Below, piece after piece: positions 52,812-64,000 of a stretch of DNA of 64,000 bases. Origin of the DNA: Fragilaria crotonensis (Eukaryota; Bacillariophyta; Fragilariophyceae; Fragilariales; Fragilariaceae); assembly GCA_022925895.1 (NCBI GenBank), contig JAKSYS010000099.1:58967-122966 (forward strand), written 5' to 3'. Below the pieces are notes generated by a model. The model saw only the letters and a program-made list of their open reading frames with translations, was not told the origin of the DNA and ran no database searches. The position numbers were made by a program, and so were the translations under genes. Position 1 is the first letter of the stretch; every line of letters begins with the position of its first letter.

Positions 52812-54068
52812 ATGACTCGTATTCTTGCAGAGACGGAACAACTTGTTCACAATCTCGACTCGCATGTCATGAGAAACCCAGAGATACACGACAGCAGAAG
52901 CTCACCAGGTGTACGGCCAGTAAGTCAGGATGAGTCGTCATTGAAGGGCAACAAATCCGCCGCGAGCCAAAAGAACGCAACGAAGAATGCCTCCAGTGGC
53001 GGGCGGGAATTGCCGCAAGTTGATGCCCTCCTTGGTAGCGATGACCTGGAGGAGCTCCTCGACGTTGCCAATACTCGAGTGCGTGCTACGGAAGGATTGG
53101 CGGGAAAGCCTCTGGACGAGGAGGAGGTCATTTGGATTGTAGATGATGTCCTGGTATCTCGCCGGAAAACAGAATGGTGCAAGATCGGGGGATGTACCAC
53201 GGATCTGCAGTTGTCGCTTGCAAACGCCAACTCCTTCCGGAAGCTTGTGGTTCTCATGACGACCCTCCTCTTGCAGCGAAAAAATCGCGTCGCCGGAGGC
53301 AATGATGAGACTGGAGTTTCAACACTGGACTCGGCCAAACGGGAACCCGAAGCACCACGTATCGCCAGTCGACATGTGCTTTCCGTGGTCCCATACACAT
53401 CCGAGAACACAGTTGCTAAGGACACTTGTGCGCAAGCCTCTGCAAGTTCACTCGATTGCTCTTTGACCCCTTCAGACGAACATGCTGCAGATGATCCCCT
53501 TTGCGACAAGGAGAATGTCGACCCTGTTCACGGTGTGGAATACACTATGGAGGAACTTAATATCGTCCTCTCTAAGGCGATTGCGGCTCACAAGCATGTC
53601 GATGACGGATCAACGGATTCCACCCCTCCCTCCTCACCCGACGTATCCTTCGAAGATAACTATCTTTCCATTGATATGATCTTTGAAAAATTTCTCGAAC
53701 TCCTTCCCCCAGGCCTCGGCCTCGACACATCCGACCTCATCGAGTCCCTACCTGATGATGAGCAACAATATGAATCCTTTGCAGACACGTCGACATTGAT
53801 CGATGCAGAAACTACGTTCGACACCAAGGACGGAGACACCATTGAAGACACGGCACAGGACAACGACGTTGGAGCCTACGCTGAAATGCTTTCAAGTCTC
53901 TTTTCGGATGCCAACAAACTAAAGGAGGCATCCCTTGCCGCAGTTGCTGCAGCGGAAACTTCGCTCCTTGGACCCTTGTTTGGCCACGACAACCCTGTGA
54001 CTTCCATGTTTTCTTCGGGAGAAGCAACGGGTGCGTGTGACGCGGGCAACCCAGCAACTATGGCTTGA
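52812..54068 (+). CDS. Hypothetical acidic protein
   Basis: An uninterrupted 418-residue ORF starts at the ATG at 52812. It is not recognised. Composition is Asp/Glu/Ser-rich and mostly disordered. Ordered-looking segments are residues 75-160 (GSDDLEELLDVANTRVRATE, then EEEVIWIVDDVLVSRRKTEW and SFRKLVVLMTTLLLQRK) and 290-330 (IDMIFEKFLELLPPGLGLDT). No signal peptide or membrane span is present. The codon use and length suggest a real exon, but the Ala-rich end (LAAVAAAETSLLGPLFGHDN) could be followed by further exons. The nearest downstream ORF (54823-55596) is a possible continuation. Confidence 0.5.
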   Translation: MTRILAETEQLVHNLDSHVMRNPEIHDSRSSPGVRPVSQDESSLKGNKSAASQKNATKNASSGGRELPQVDALLGSDDLEELLDVANTRVRATEGLAGKPLDEEEVIWIVDDVLVSRRKTEWCKIGGCTTDLQLSLANANSFRKLVVLMTTLLLQRKNRVAGGNDETGVSTLDSAKREPEAPRIASRHVLSVVPYTSENTVAKDTCAQASASSLDCSLTPSDEHAADDPLCDKENVDPVHGVEYTMEELNIVLSKAIAAHKHVDDGSTDSTPPSSPDVSFEDNYLSIDMIFEKFLELLPPGLGLDTSDLIESLPDDEQQYESFADTSTLIDAETTFDTKDGDTIEDTAQDNDVGAYAEMLSSLFSDANKLKEASLAAVAAAETSLLGPLFGHDNPVTSMFSSGEATGACDAGNPATMA

Positions 54069-54822
54069 ATTGCGATGACCTCCAGTGTGAAACATGGGAC
54101 GCTCAGCTTACCGAGAATATCCCAATTCCTGACGTACGTAGGATACCGCGTGACTTCGCTGATGAGGCGGCAAGGAGATGGAATTTCGTAGAAGGCTGCC
54201 ATGGAAGTGAAAGCAGGACTCGAACATCCCATCCTGTTCATTGACTGGTATGACGGATCAATTTCCCAACCTTTTGTGCAACCTGGACAGCTACAAATCA
54301 TGTGACGAACAAAATGAACGAGGGCAATCCTGATTCGTTGGTTCTGGATCCAAGTACCCACCGAAATGGGACGGCAGTGAAGGAACCTACCGGGCCATCG
54401 ACTGTCCCGCAGACTGTGGGCTTAGAACCGGAGCCTTGAGGAATCAAATGAACGCACCCGCACAAGACGATGAAATTATTCGCCAAGGGCGTCATTCCGT
54501 GAGAGTCGTGCCATACCAAAGCAGACGTAGAAGAGCAGCAACCTTTCGACGAATGCAACGCTGGGCTTGCCTGTTCAAATAGTAACGCAAAGCAGAGTTG
54601 TCGTGGACCTGAGGTTCACCTGCAGATGATATTCAAGACAAAAAGTCATCACGCAATGGATCGACTCCCAAAGTTAAAAATACCAGATATGGACTCCATC
54701 AAGCGACGACCCCACAGGAAAGCTCGGATGGTTCTGATTTTGGTCCTTGCTCGCTGATCCTGTTGAGGAAGAGGCAGGTGCTCAGGAGTATGGACATCGT
54801 TCTCGAACTCACCGTTCGATGA
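54069..54822. other. Unassigned stretch between two orphan ORFs
   Basis: A 754-bp stretch, readable in short pieces in more than one plus frame, without a domain. It may be an intron, decayed coding sequence, or a spacer. Confidence 0.3.
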
Positions 54823-55596
54823 ATTTTGAATGCACCCTTGCGAACACAACCCCATGAGCGCGTGAACGATTTCAATCCGTTTCCTTCTCAACGACAGTCG
54901 ATTGCACGATCTGGTGTAGGCAAAACACATACCAGCAATCGGCAGGTGAAGACTTCAATTCATTCAGGAAAGCACCTTCATGGCTTGACCTCGTCCCGTT
55001 CAACACCGGAAGAAAAAAATTCTGCAAGTACCTCAAAGATCACCTCGTCGCAAATTGGCTCGGAACCTTGGCGTTCTCATCGATTCTTTAAACCGCAACA
55101 ACGTACTCGGAGTACGACGAAAGCGCCTCATCTCGGTAGTGATCAGGTTGATAACTCAGATGCTCGCCGCGACGGAAAACATCCGAAAGAAAACACAACT
55201 GTCGACCTTCGACCTAGCCAGCACGATCCCGTTGGTAAATCAAAAAGCATGTCTCTGGCTGGAAGTAAGAAACAGCGTTCTCGAGCGCTTCGTTCCCATG
55301 GTAAAGTGTCGTCCGTCAGTACTGGTCTCAAGAACGCTGTGGGCCAGCAGTCTGCAGCAGCAACGTATTCTCCAAACATTCCATGGGAATTCTTCCATGA
55401 CAATTCCCCTGCGCCAACCGATGCCCCGCTTTTTCTGTCTACACCAACCTCATCATCGCCACCAGCATTCGCCGATGGCCATGCACTCAGAAAACGCAGA
55501 GGGCGTAATAAAAAAATCATTCAGGGTGGTGAGCAATCGTCGCCTTCGTCAGTTGGTGACTTTTCCAAAAACATTGAAGATGGTTACAGCTTTTGA
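54823..55596 (+). CDS. Hypothetical basic Ser-rich ORF, possibly a 3' exon
   Basis: About 256 open codons follow an in-frame stop at 54820 and lack an early ATG, so this is either the 3' exon of a spliced gene or a remnant. It is rich in Ser, Lys and Arg, with PWEFFHDNSPAPTDAPLFLS and a basic nuclear-type motif (LRKRRGRNKKII) near the end. No family is recognised. The same strand and the similar low-complexity style as the 52812-54068 ORF make a joint gene possible, but no confident splice pair was found. Confidence 0.35.
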   Translation: MLNAPLRTQPHERVNDFNPFPSQRQSIARSGVGKTHTSNRQVKTSIHSGKHLHGLTSSRSTPEEKNSASTSKITSSQIGSEPWRSHRFFKPQQRTRSTTKAPHLGSDQVDNSDARRDGKHPKENTTVDLRPSQHDPVGKSKSMSLAGSKKQRSRALRSHGKVSSVSTGLKNAVGQQSAAATYSPNIPWEFFHDNSPAPTDAPLFLSTPTSSSPPAFADGHALRKRRGRNKKIIQGGEQSSPSSVGDFSKNIEDGYSF

Positions 55597-58500
55597 TACT
55601 GATACGAGTTTCCCCCCTTATCTGGAGTCACGCGTTCGTTGATGCGTGCCACCAAGGTAATGTACGCATTAACAACGCAATGCAACTGTTCTCTCATCAC
55701 ACGGTTCAAAGATTGGAATGAAGTAAAAATTGATTCCGTTCCCTTCAACATAGGCTCTGAAGGTTTGATGGTGTCTACTCAATTCGGAGCGCTCAATGAA
55801 TGTAACAGCGTGTAAAGGGAAGCGGATGCAACGGAACGATAATAGAAATTAGGGGAAATTACAAAAACACCGTTTAAGTTTTTTCATTTTTTTAAGACAA
55901 ATAATGACCCGCGACCCCCTATACATAAAAGCCTTTTGGTATATTGTTTATTTAAAGCAAGATATTTTTCATATTGCAAAAAACACTGTTTAAGTTTGTC
56001 ACGTTTTACTATATATATATGTAACACCTACAACGTTACCATCACCAGCCATGCTACCAGTCATAGACACATGGGTGCTACGCCGTTTTGGACCCATCAG
56101 CAAGATTTCATCCCGGTTGCCATGGCCATTATCGTGTTCGCTTCATCTTCAACAAATTCAGGCTACTAAGGCAAGCATGTGCACTTATCATGCTGATCAA
56201 CAAAGCTCCTTAACGATGGTCATGACTCAGCAGCATTGTAATAGTAGGATGATTTTGTCCTTTTATGTGCAATTCCATCTCCTCCTTCTGTTCACGTGTT
56301 GAATTGTTGGCACCATTGACTCCAGCGCTTACACAATTCCCTGTAGTAAACAGTACCAAACATTATGACAGATTCTGGCTTTTCCAAATCAACACCACAC
56401 CTTTTCCTTCTGAGTTGCAATGGATGGTTATCCTTACTGACAGATATGCACAACAGAACTCCTAATTCTCATGTTCACTTACTAGAAAGTCCTTATTTGG
56501 TTCTTGCATGGTCTCCTATTGTCTCCTCATTGGCCACAATCTGAACATCATTAAAGCGGTGATTCCTCTGCATCTATGGATCTAGAAACTCACTCTTCAT
56601 CGACGCAGTCATATGTTTCTTGTTGGGTGGCCTACTAGATGCATGTCGGTATACTACATTTGGAGGCATCGCTTGTAGCATCATCACATTTGACGAAATC
56701 AAGCAATGCACGCTGGAAAGATGTTGCTTTTGTAAATCTGTTGTAAGTACTCAAAAGTCAATTCTCCCAGCCATTACAACACCCGCCAGCCGATGAGGTC
56801 GCTCAGTAACATGAAATGTAGCTGCCTAGAGTAGAAACCTTATCTCAGTTTGTGGTACAAATGCACCAAGTTCTGGAGGACAAAGCTGGAATCCATTTCC
56901 CTCCATTTCTAAAAAGCACAACCATGCCGACACGGGTAGAGATCATCTTGCCAAATGCCGCAACTGCACCACTACAAGAACTCTAGTTCAACAATGTGAA
57001 TAGTTTTTGGTTACCCTGCATTGAGTGGCATGCTGGGCATCCTTTGGAAACCATTCTTTTGCAGATAGTTCTGTGACAAGTCTTTGAGCTGTCCCAGGTT
57101 ACCAGTACTATACGCTAACATGTTGATGATGCTGGGCTTTCTGTGACATTCACACAGTAAGCGGCAAAGTTGAATTATTGAAGAGAATTGAGCGGTTTAG
57201 TGCCCACAGACAAGACAGGCACGACCCTTGGTATCACCAATAATGAATGGGACTCACTTAAGACAACACACAATTGGATAGACCTCTTGATTGTAGCGCA
57301 ACATCCATTGCGCTGCAGGTGGAGGAATCCAGATTCTTCCAGGAGGATAAACTAAGTCTACATGAGCATCTTGTTAAGGAGAAAGGTGGACCAGCTTACA
57401 TTTTGGCTTGGCTTCAATGACAGTGCCACTTGGTGGGTCCAAAGAATGGCTGTGGGTTGCTAACAATTACTTTGCCACCCTTGAAACGCGGCTTGTGAGT
57501 GGGGCCATGAAATATGCCCAAGAATTTGGACGACTGTATGGTGTGAACGAAGACTGTGCTTTGTAAGTCCATGAGAGATGGTCATACGCTTCATCTGAAG
57601 TCAACCATATGTATCAACCTGGGTCTTGTTGAGTGCCATAACTGTTGGCAAATCATGTCAACATTCATTTTCTTCACAAGTGGTTCAAAAGGTTTGGGGT
57701 AACATCGACCCGTATTGATGTCACCAATTTGCAACGATCTAGTACATCCAATAAAAGGCAGGATCATTTGCAGGATAATCAAACATAAAGCAAGCTTTTG
57801 TCACCATTCAATATCGGACAAGAAAGTAGCAATGCAAAGACTTCCAGCACATCAAAATGCATCATTGAAATGAGGATCCTTTGCAAATATGGGAGATAGT
57901 GAGCAGCTTTTCTTTAAGTATAAGTCCCTTCATGTTATAATGGCAGTACAGCATTTGCACAAATATTCATATGGGATGGTTGACTAGAGTACATTGCATT
58001 GTCGCTGGCAATACGACAAAAAGAAGCGTTAGTCAGCGGCATCTTGGCTCCTTTGGTTGTTACATCATCGATCTCAGCGAGGTCTTCCCTGCTTGAACTT
58101 TCACACAACTTGCTTGCAATGACTGACAGTGACACTGATGCCAATGCCCAGAATACTTCATGACCTCTGACGAGTAGCTATTGACATGGTGTGGGTGGGA
58201 GGCAAGGGTCCCAGTAACCCTCCGTCCGAGCATATCAGCCCCCTTTAAGTTTAGTTCAGAAAATATCTGCCCACTCCGAAATGTCTCAAAGACACCGGGT
58301 GGAACGCCTTTTGGAGAGTGAGAGGAGTGCAGTGCTCTGCTACAGGGCCAAGTACTCTTAAAGTGAACGTGCCAGGTAGGAACAGAATTCACAGCAATAC
58401 CAAGTACGAGTACTCCAGACTCCAGAGTACCAAGGTACCAAGGTACAAGTTTTTGTACTCCGAACGTACTGGAGTACGTTTTATTGTATAGCTGGTTTTG

Positions 58501-59142
58501 TGTAGTGAAATCATGGCGCAGCACCCAGTACAGAATGTACGTATATCCAATAGGAAATGAGGCTGAGACATTACGTCGGAATATTATCTCGTGTTGGAAG
58601 CCAGCGTTCCACAATGAGATTGAGCACCGCCGTTTGAAACATATTCATTCCTATCTATCAACTTACCCCCTGCAGTTGCCCTCCAAACTCTCTCAAGAAC
58701 TGTGTTGCCGGGGTTGAGTCGATAGATAGGATGTCTGACAAAGGTAGATACTCTATCTTGACCGGTGCTATCATGCTCATGCGATTGGACATCACGTACG
58801 GACCAAGATTATCAAATTGCTGGCTCCCAGCATCAACATTCGCTCGTTGAAGCATTAACCAAATTGAACCTCATTGATGTTTCCCTCACCATTGATGTGA
58901 GAAAGTTCAACAGTGCCATGTCCAAGTCCCCCTTGTTGTTTGGAGTAGCAATCCATCAATTTGATGGATCCAATATGATGGGTGTATTCAGAATTACGTT
59001 TCAAAAGACCTTCTTTTACTATTTCACTGAAGAATCAAGGCAGGTTCGGTACCCATTTCCCCTCAACAGTGCATGGAGGGACAAGGTAATGGAAGCAGCA
59101 CCATCAAATGTGCTAGTCATTCCAAGTACTAGATCGTGCTGA
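55597..59142. other. Gene-poor region
   Basis: No supported gene over 3.5 kb. 55850-56040 is AT-rich with a short (ta)n run. 56000-58300 consists of coding-like fragments with many stops. 58380-58480 has AGTACTC/GGTACC words. A plus-strand open stretch at 58765-59142 (SLTIDVRKFNSAMSKSPLLF) is unidentified and lies just before the transposase-like remnant. Confidence 0.35.
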
Positions 59143-59943
59143 GCTGCTCCCGATGTGACGACTACGGCTGCTATCGACATCGGACAAAACACTGAAGGAC
59201 AAGATGCTGTTGAGACAGAATCTCCAAACAAACGGCCGAGGGTAGGGGATCAAGATGATGAGCTGCTTGTTGATTCTACTTCTGTTGGTCTACTATCAGG
59301 CTTGTACTGGCCCTGCAGTCCTGAAGCATACCAACTGTTCAAACCGAAGAAAACTTGTACTCGGCTTAACAACAACTGCAAAATTGACTGCATTGATGAT
59401 CTTGATTCTGAAACTCCAATGGAAGCGGTCCAGAGGCGAATCCTGTTGCTTCAAAGTGTTCACGAGAGGGAAGATAATTGGAGAAACGTTGTAGTTGGTC
59501 GCGATGACAACGATGTATGCACCAAGGCCGAGATCTGGGAAATTCGGCAACGAGCAACACTTCTTTGCTATGCCTACCAGTTGGCGCTTGAAAAAATGAA
59601 TGAGTGGACATGGCAAGACTGTTGTTCAAGAGCTTGTCAGCTTTTGAATTCCTTCGGGATGAAGCAAGCAATCTTCTATAAAACAGTATCGAATTGGAGC
59701 ATTGCATTCAGGAAGTACGAAAGCTTCCCGCACCCAAATCTGTCGGTTCAGTGTGAAAAGCAACCACTCCCTCGACTTCTCGAAGTGTATCCCTGTACAA
59801 AGGAGCAGATTGTTTCATTCGGTTTGAAGAACCTAGCGCATCTATCAATCAAAGCAGTGTATCAGTTCATTCTTTCGACAGTTGTCCCGAGACTTGCAGC
59901 TTTGTGGATAAAGGAATCACTTGCAATGCTGCTACTACTATAG
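59143..59943 (+). pseudogene. Transposase-like N-terminal remnant
   Basis: About 266 open codons follow a stop at 59140, with no ATG until mid-sequence (TPMEAVQRR). The segments EIWEIRQRATLLCYAYQLAL, FYKTVSNWSIAFRKYESFPH, PLPRLLEVYPCTKEQIVSFG and LSIKAVYQFILSTVVPRL resemble, from memory, the DNA-binding N-terminal half of a transposon family common in diatoms, where a DDE catalytic half would follow. Here the frame ends at LAMLLLL and no catalytic half follows, because LINE sequence begins about 100 bp later. The assignment is tentative. Confidence 0.38.
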
Positions 59944-59959
59944 TACACCATCTAGTAGC

Positions 59960-62900
59960 AACAACTCTACCACCGGTGCAAATGAAGACAATGATGTGGA
60001 CACTTTTCACAGTCTAAGTTTTCGAAACTACGTTCTGTCCGTCGTCCGTCCCTTAGTATTCTTCCAACGTGGTGTTTTCGTTGAAACTCACCATGATCGA
60101 CAAGTCGGCACCAGCCGTCGCTCTCCCCTTCGACTCCCCAACTCCTCCACATGATCCCATTTTCGACTTTGACACCTCTACCTGGATTGATCCTCCAGTT
60201 TACGTGACAACGCTCCCTGAAACAACGCCAGAATCCAACATTCGCGAAATGACCGAAAAAGAATATCGTGACTCCACCACTCCTACCTTGTGGCACCGTT
60301 ACATTACTCTTGGCCGTTATGTCGTAGATTTCACGTTCGACTCAATCATGGAAGACGGTGTTATCGATCCTCTCAAGATGCATTGTCTCGTCTGGTATCA
60401 GTATGCCTATCATCTTGATCAAAGATAGACATACCTCCCAAGCTCCAAGCCTGGGAGCGACGAGATCACAACCTTACTTGGCAAAGCATGCTGATTCCGC
60501 CTTCAAACTTGACACCAACATCACTACCTGGAAAGAGTTCTCTCAACCCAATCTCTTTCCAATCCGTGGTCTGAAGTTCCATCTAAGTCGAACAAGCTCA
60601 AAAAGCCAATCCTACAAAGACTTTTGTCACGGCATCATCTCTCCTCTCAAACCGTTCCAAACCAGGCACTATTGTTGAGGAGACATCCAAAGCTAGCACT
60701 TCCACGGTGTCCAGAGGACAAAAACGCCCTTCGGATCGCGACGAACAATCAGCTGCTTCAGATGGCAAACAGTCCGCGTTGATTCCTACTCTCAACGTCC
60801 CTGTATGTGATGGCACCCATCGAGTTACTCTGCGCTGGAAGGTACCTCTTGACGTTAATCAACTCTCGCGCAATACTCAGCAACTGAAGGAGGAGATTTA
60901 TAAGCTCCTGGATGACCTTTCGATGACGATGATGGCTTTCTATACAAATGGCAACACTCTGGAACTGATGTGAATAACTCCATCTCCAAAATGTCTCCAG
61001 ACGAAGTTCGTCAGTATATCTGTCCCTCTATTGGAATCATACCTTCCAAATCGATGATTGTTATTCCTATTCGTTTCGGATTCTCCAGCACAAACCCCAG
61101 TAAATGGAGGAATCTTGAGACCACAAAGGAAAAACGACAAACATGATGTTACTGTCTCGTTCTCCAATTGCACAAGTATCAGCGGAAAATTGGTTGTTGC
61201 CGGCTATATTCTACTCAAAGCTCCTATGACAACGCACCGTCTTAGGTATCTGCAGAGTCTTCGACTGATGTTACCACAATCTACGTCCCCTTTTGACATT
61301 CTCCTCCATAAACGTACTCCCCTGGACCAACAAATTCCACACCTGGCGGTACAGTGTGGCAACAAGAATGTTCATGCTCTCAGCGAAGCATTAGCTTCTA
61401 TTTTAACTGGTGAAAGCTCGGCTCTCTACATCCCTCGGTTTGCCTTTTCCCAGATGACGGACTCAGAAGCGCACGCTTTGTTCCAAACCCACGACGAGTA
61501 TGTTAAATCCCTTCGTTGGCTACCCTCTCCCTCTTCTCTCGAATTTGGACCGACCTCGCAAAGAGTACCAACCAGATGGAAGTTTCATTGAACGCACCAC
61601 CGAGAATGGGCTAGGAGCATCAAAGATCTTGACGGGAAATCATCTGCTCAGTGTGACGTTGTTAATGGTGGTCTGGACCAATTGCCATACCTCTTGTTTA
61701 CACCACCATACACCGAAGCTGCAACCTTGGCCCTAGAAGACTACCGCAGACGTCTTTATCCGTTCACGCAGCGCGAAGCTCAATTCCGCGAAAACGTCGG
61801 TCCTCCTCCCTACATCCAATTCAGCAAAGTGTTATTGCAAACTTGGATTTCATCAAACGTTTATCGGCAACCAAACATTCGTCCTCACCCTCTCCTACAT
61901 CCAAAGATTCGGAAGTGGAACAATGTTCGGTCACCACCCCGGAATCTGGTATTACAGATTCATCGTCCGTTAGTCAGATCACGCGTCCTCTTACTTCCGC
62001 TGAATCACTCCGCCAACAATACAGTCAACGACGTCACAAATCGGATTCTTCTGGCGACCAGCAGTCTGATGATTCTTCCACTGCAGGATCAACGGTTACT
62101 TCTCCTTCAAAGTTGAGCGATGGCCGCATGTCCACCAGTTCTGCTAAGCTAAGAGAACTTGATGTTGCCATCCAACGGCAAAAAAACCAATGAAAAGCAG
62201 GATGCCAAAATTCTGAGCGGCTTTCCCATATCGAACGGAAACTCCATCGGATCGACGATATCGATACCAAACTGGATGAAGTACAAACGGATTTTGGGCA
62301 AAGGCTAACTATTTTCGAGTCTCGCATGGTTGAAACGGTAAAGGGTCACATCGAGTCCTCACATCACAACATGGAAAACATGAATACAAGCCTTGAGAAA
62401 CTGATGCTTGTTGTCAATCGCCTGTTGACACACAGTGGAAATCCCAGCAACAACTCTACACTGGATCCGATGAGTGTCTCTGACCCGATCGATCCCTCGT
62501 TGGACACTGGTATTGTCGCTCGCCCTCATACCCATCATCTCGACGAGGAACAAGTGAATTGTGCATCTCATTCCAACTCCAGCTCCTCGCTCCTCGATGT
62601 CTTCCGAATCCCTAAGCGCCATTCAGTCGCCTGAACACAAACGCCTTAAGTCAGGTCAGAAGCCATCCAATGACCCTGTCCGTCGCCAGCTCGCCCGGGC
62701 CATGGAAGAAGCAAATCAGCCTGTCTCCTCGCCACCAACCAACTCCTCGCAAGGGTCCCTCGACTCTCTCGATGAAGCAATGCTACAACTGGAACACATC
62801 GCTCAAGCCAATAAGAGCAACACAGCATCATCTGTTGCTGAAAACGATAACCCTGACCCTGAGAGTCAATACACAGCAAGTCCACCAAATCAAGAAGATA

Positions 62901-64000
62901 AGGACACAAATGCAACCCCCTCTCATCGTCGGGCATCGCAACCATAGCAGTCCGAACGCCACGAGTTTCCCGCCGACAGCCCATTGATCCTTCTATTCCC
63001 CTCGTCCCAGTTTCCCGTTTGCTTTCTATCCCCTCCACCCGACCCGGACGCCAACCACGTCATACAAGCATTGACCCGGCACCCTCGGTCTCCTATGGCG
63101 ATCCAGTGATACAAAAGCCCACCGGATCGATCAGGCTCTTTTTTCAAAACGTGAAGGGTCTTACCTACACTTCCACCAAAGAAGACTACAACTATTACCT
63201 AAAGTGTTTGCAGGGCCTCGATGTGGACATTATGGGATTATCTGAAACAAATACATGTTGGTCCCATCATCACTTGTCGTCTGATTTCCGCTCAACCTTA
63301 CGTCGATATGTTCGTCAAAGCAAAACTGTGTTTGGAATGGTCTCTACGGACATTGATAAATGTCTACAGTCAGAATCATTCCAATCTGGGCAATCTCACG
63401 AGTATTCTTGGTTCTCTCGCATCTCGAGTTGATGGTTCGGATATTTTGGATGCTACTGGATTGGGTCGATGGAGCGGCGTCAAACTGGCAGGTCCCGATA
63501 ACAAAAATTATCCATCATCACTGCGTACAGAGTTTGCTCAGGCTCTCCACAAACCTCTCCCATTGGAAGTTCGTTTCTTCGGGAATACGAATTTTTCAGA
63601 GAACACAACCACCCATCACCAAATCAAGAAGACTTTTCTTTGTCGACCTTCAGAAAGTCATCTTGGACCTCCAGAAATCAGGTTACAGTACTATTCTCAT
63701 GCTTGATGCAAATTCAACTCTGGACGACAAACAGCTCACGGATGTACTTGCGAGATGCGGTCTCCAGGATTTACATTCCCATGATCCGCCTCCCTCAACC
63801 TTCATTGGTTCGGCTCATCGCCGTATTGATTTCATATTTGGCTGTGCAGATGCTCGACGGCATGTTATTCGCAGTGGATCTCTGGCGTACACAGAGGGAC
63901 CTCAATCCGACCACCGAGCTTGTATGTAGATCTTTCTCCGGATTCATGACAACTCCTCCTTGGCAGTCCATAAATTCCCTGCAATCACGGGATCTTTACA
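59960..64000 (+). mobile_element. 5' part of a LINE-type non-LTR retrotransposon, runs off the right edge
   Basis: The first ORF-like region begins near 60093 (MIDKSAPAVALPFDSPTPPH). A conserved block follows (RVTLRWKVPLDVNQLSRN; VAGYILLKAPMTTHRLRYLQ; HLAVQCGNKNVHALSEALAS; LYIPRFAFSQM), then a coiled-coil-like segment at about 62195-62420 and a Ser-rich linker. From 63115 an AP-type endonuclease domain is visible: SIRLFFQNVKGL (metal-binding Asn), DIMGLSETN (catalytic Glu), ILMLDANSTLDD (Asp/Asn) and QSDHRA (catalytic His). The reverse transcriptase should lie beyond 64000. At least six frame changes (near 60430, 60930, 61130, 61540, 62195, 62640, 63345 and 63500) make this copy non-functional as read. 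The 5' boundary is uncertain. Confidence 0.85.

Overview
This window is nuclear DNA from a eukaryote, most likely a raphid pennate diatom or close relative. The evidence is: GT-AG introns of 57 to 400 nt, mostly under 120; plant-style secreted LRR proteins with LTGSIPSSL repeats; a secreted G8/parallel-beta-helix protein with a long PTGAPT-type repeat; EF-hand and ankyrin proteins; and retroelements whose Copia and LINE proteins match my memory of diatom elements. The species is not identifiable from the sequence alone.

Layout. 0-33.4 kb is a gene-rich block: a disrupted ankyrin gene running off the left edge (-), an NPL4 homologue (+), a four-EF-hand protein (-), a Rab escort protein (+), a large membrane protein probably of the TDT/SLAC1 type (-), a METTL21-like methyltransferase with three exons (-), DCAF13/Sof1 (-), a DDM1/HELLS chromatin remodeller (+), a GT41 O-GlcNAc-transferase-like protein with a signal peptide and C-terminal YDEL (-), a secreted 15-repeat LRR protein (+), DPH2 (+), glutaryl-CoA dehydrogenase (+), and a modular LPMO-CBM18-CBM18-GH18 chitin-degrading protein (+). 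34-38.2 kb is a decayed Copia LTR retrotransposon that lost its reverse transcriptase and carries a nested 5'-truncated LINE with a 16-bp target-site duplication. 38.2-43.7 kb is decayed, coding-like sequence. 43.8-49.3 kb is the secreted Cys-module/PT-repeat/G8 gene. 49.3-59 kb is gene-poor and holds two orphan ORFs plus a possible inverted-repeat element. 59.1-59.9 kb is a transposase-like remnant, and 60-64 kb is the 5' part of a LINE that continues past the right edge.

The genes do not form one pathway; most are unrelated housekeeping genes on alternating strands, with tight convergent 3' ends (35 bp between REP and the membrane protein) and one 606-bp divergent promoter (DCAF13/DDM1). 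Three are secretory proteins linked to surface or carbohydrate biology: the GT41 protein, the LPMO-chitinase and the G8 protein.

A recurring feature is single-base frameshifts or single stops in otherwise well-conserved genes (ankyrin, NPL4, DCAF13, DDM1, LRR, G8), often at homopolymers, while REP, the EF-hand protein, the membrane protein, the methyltransferase, GT41, DPH2, GCDH and the chitinase read cleanly. Residual assembly indels explain this at least as well as pseudogenization.
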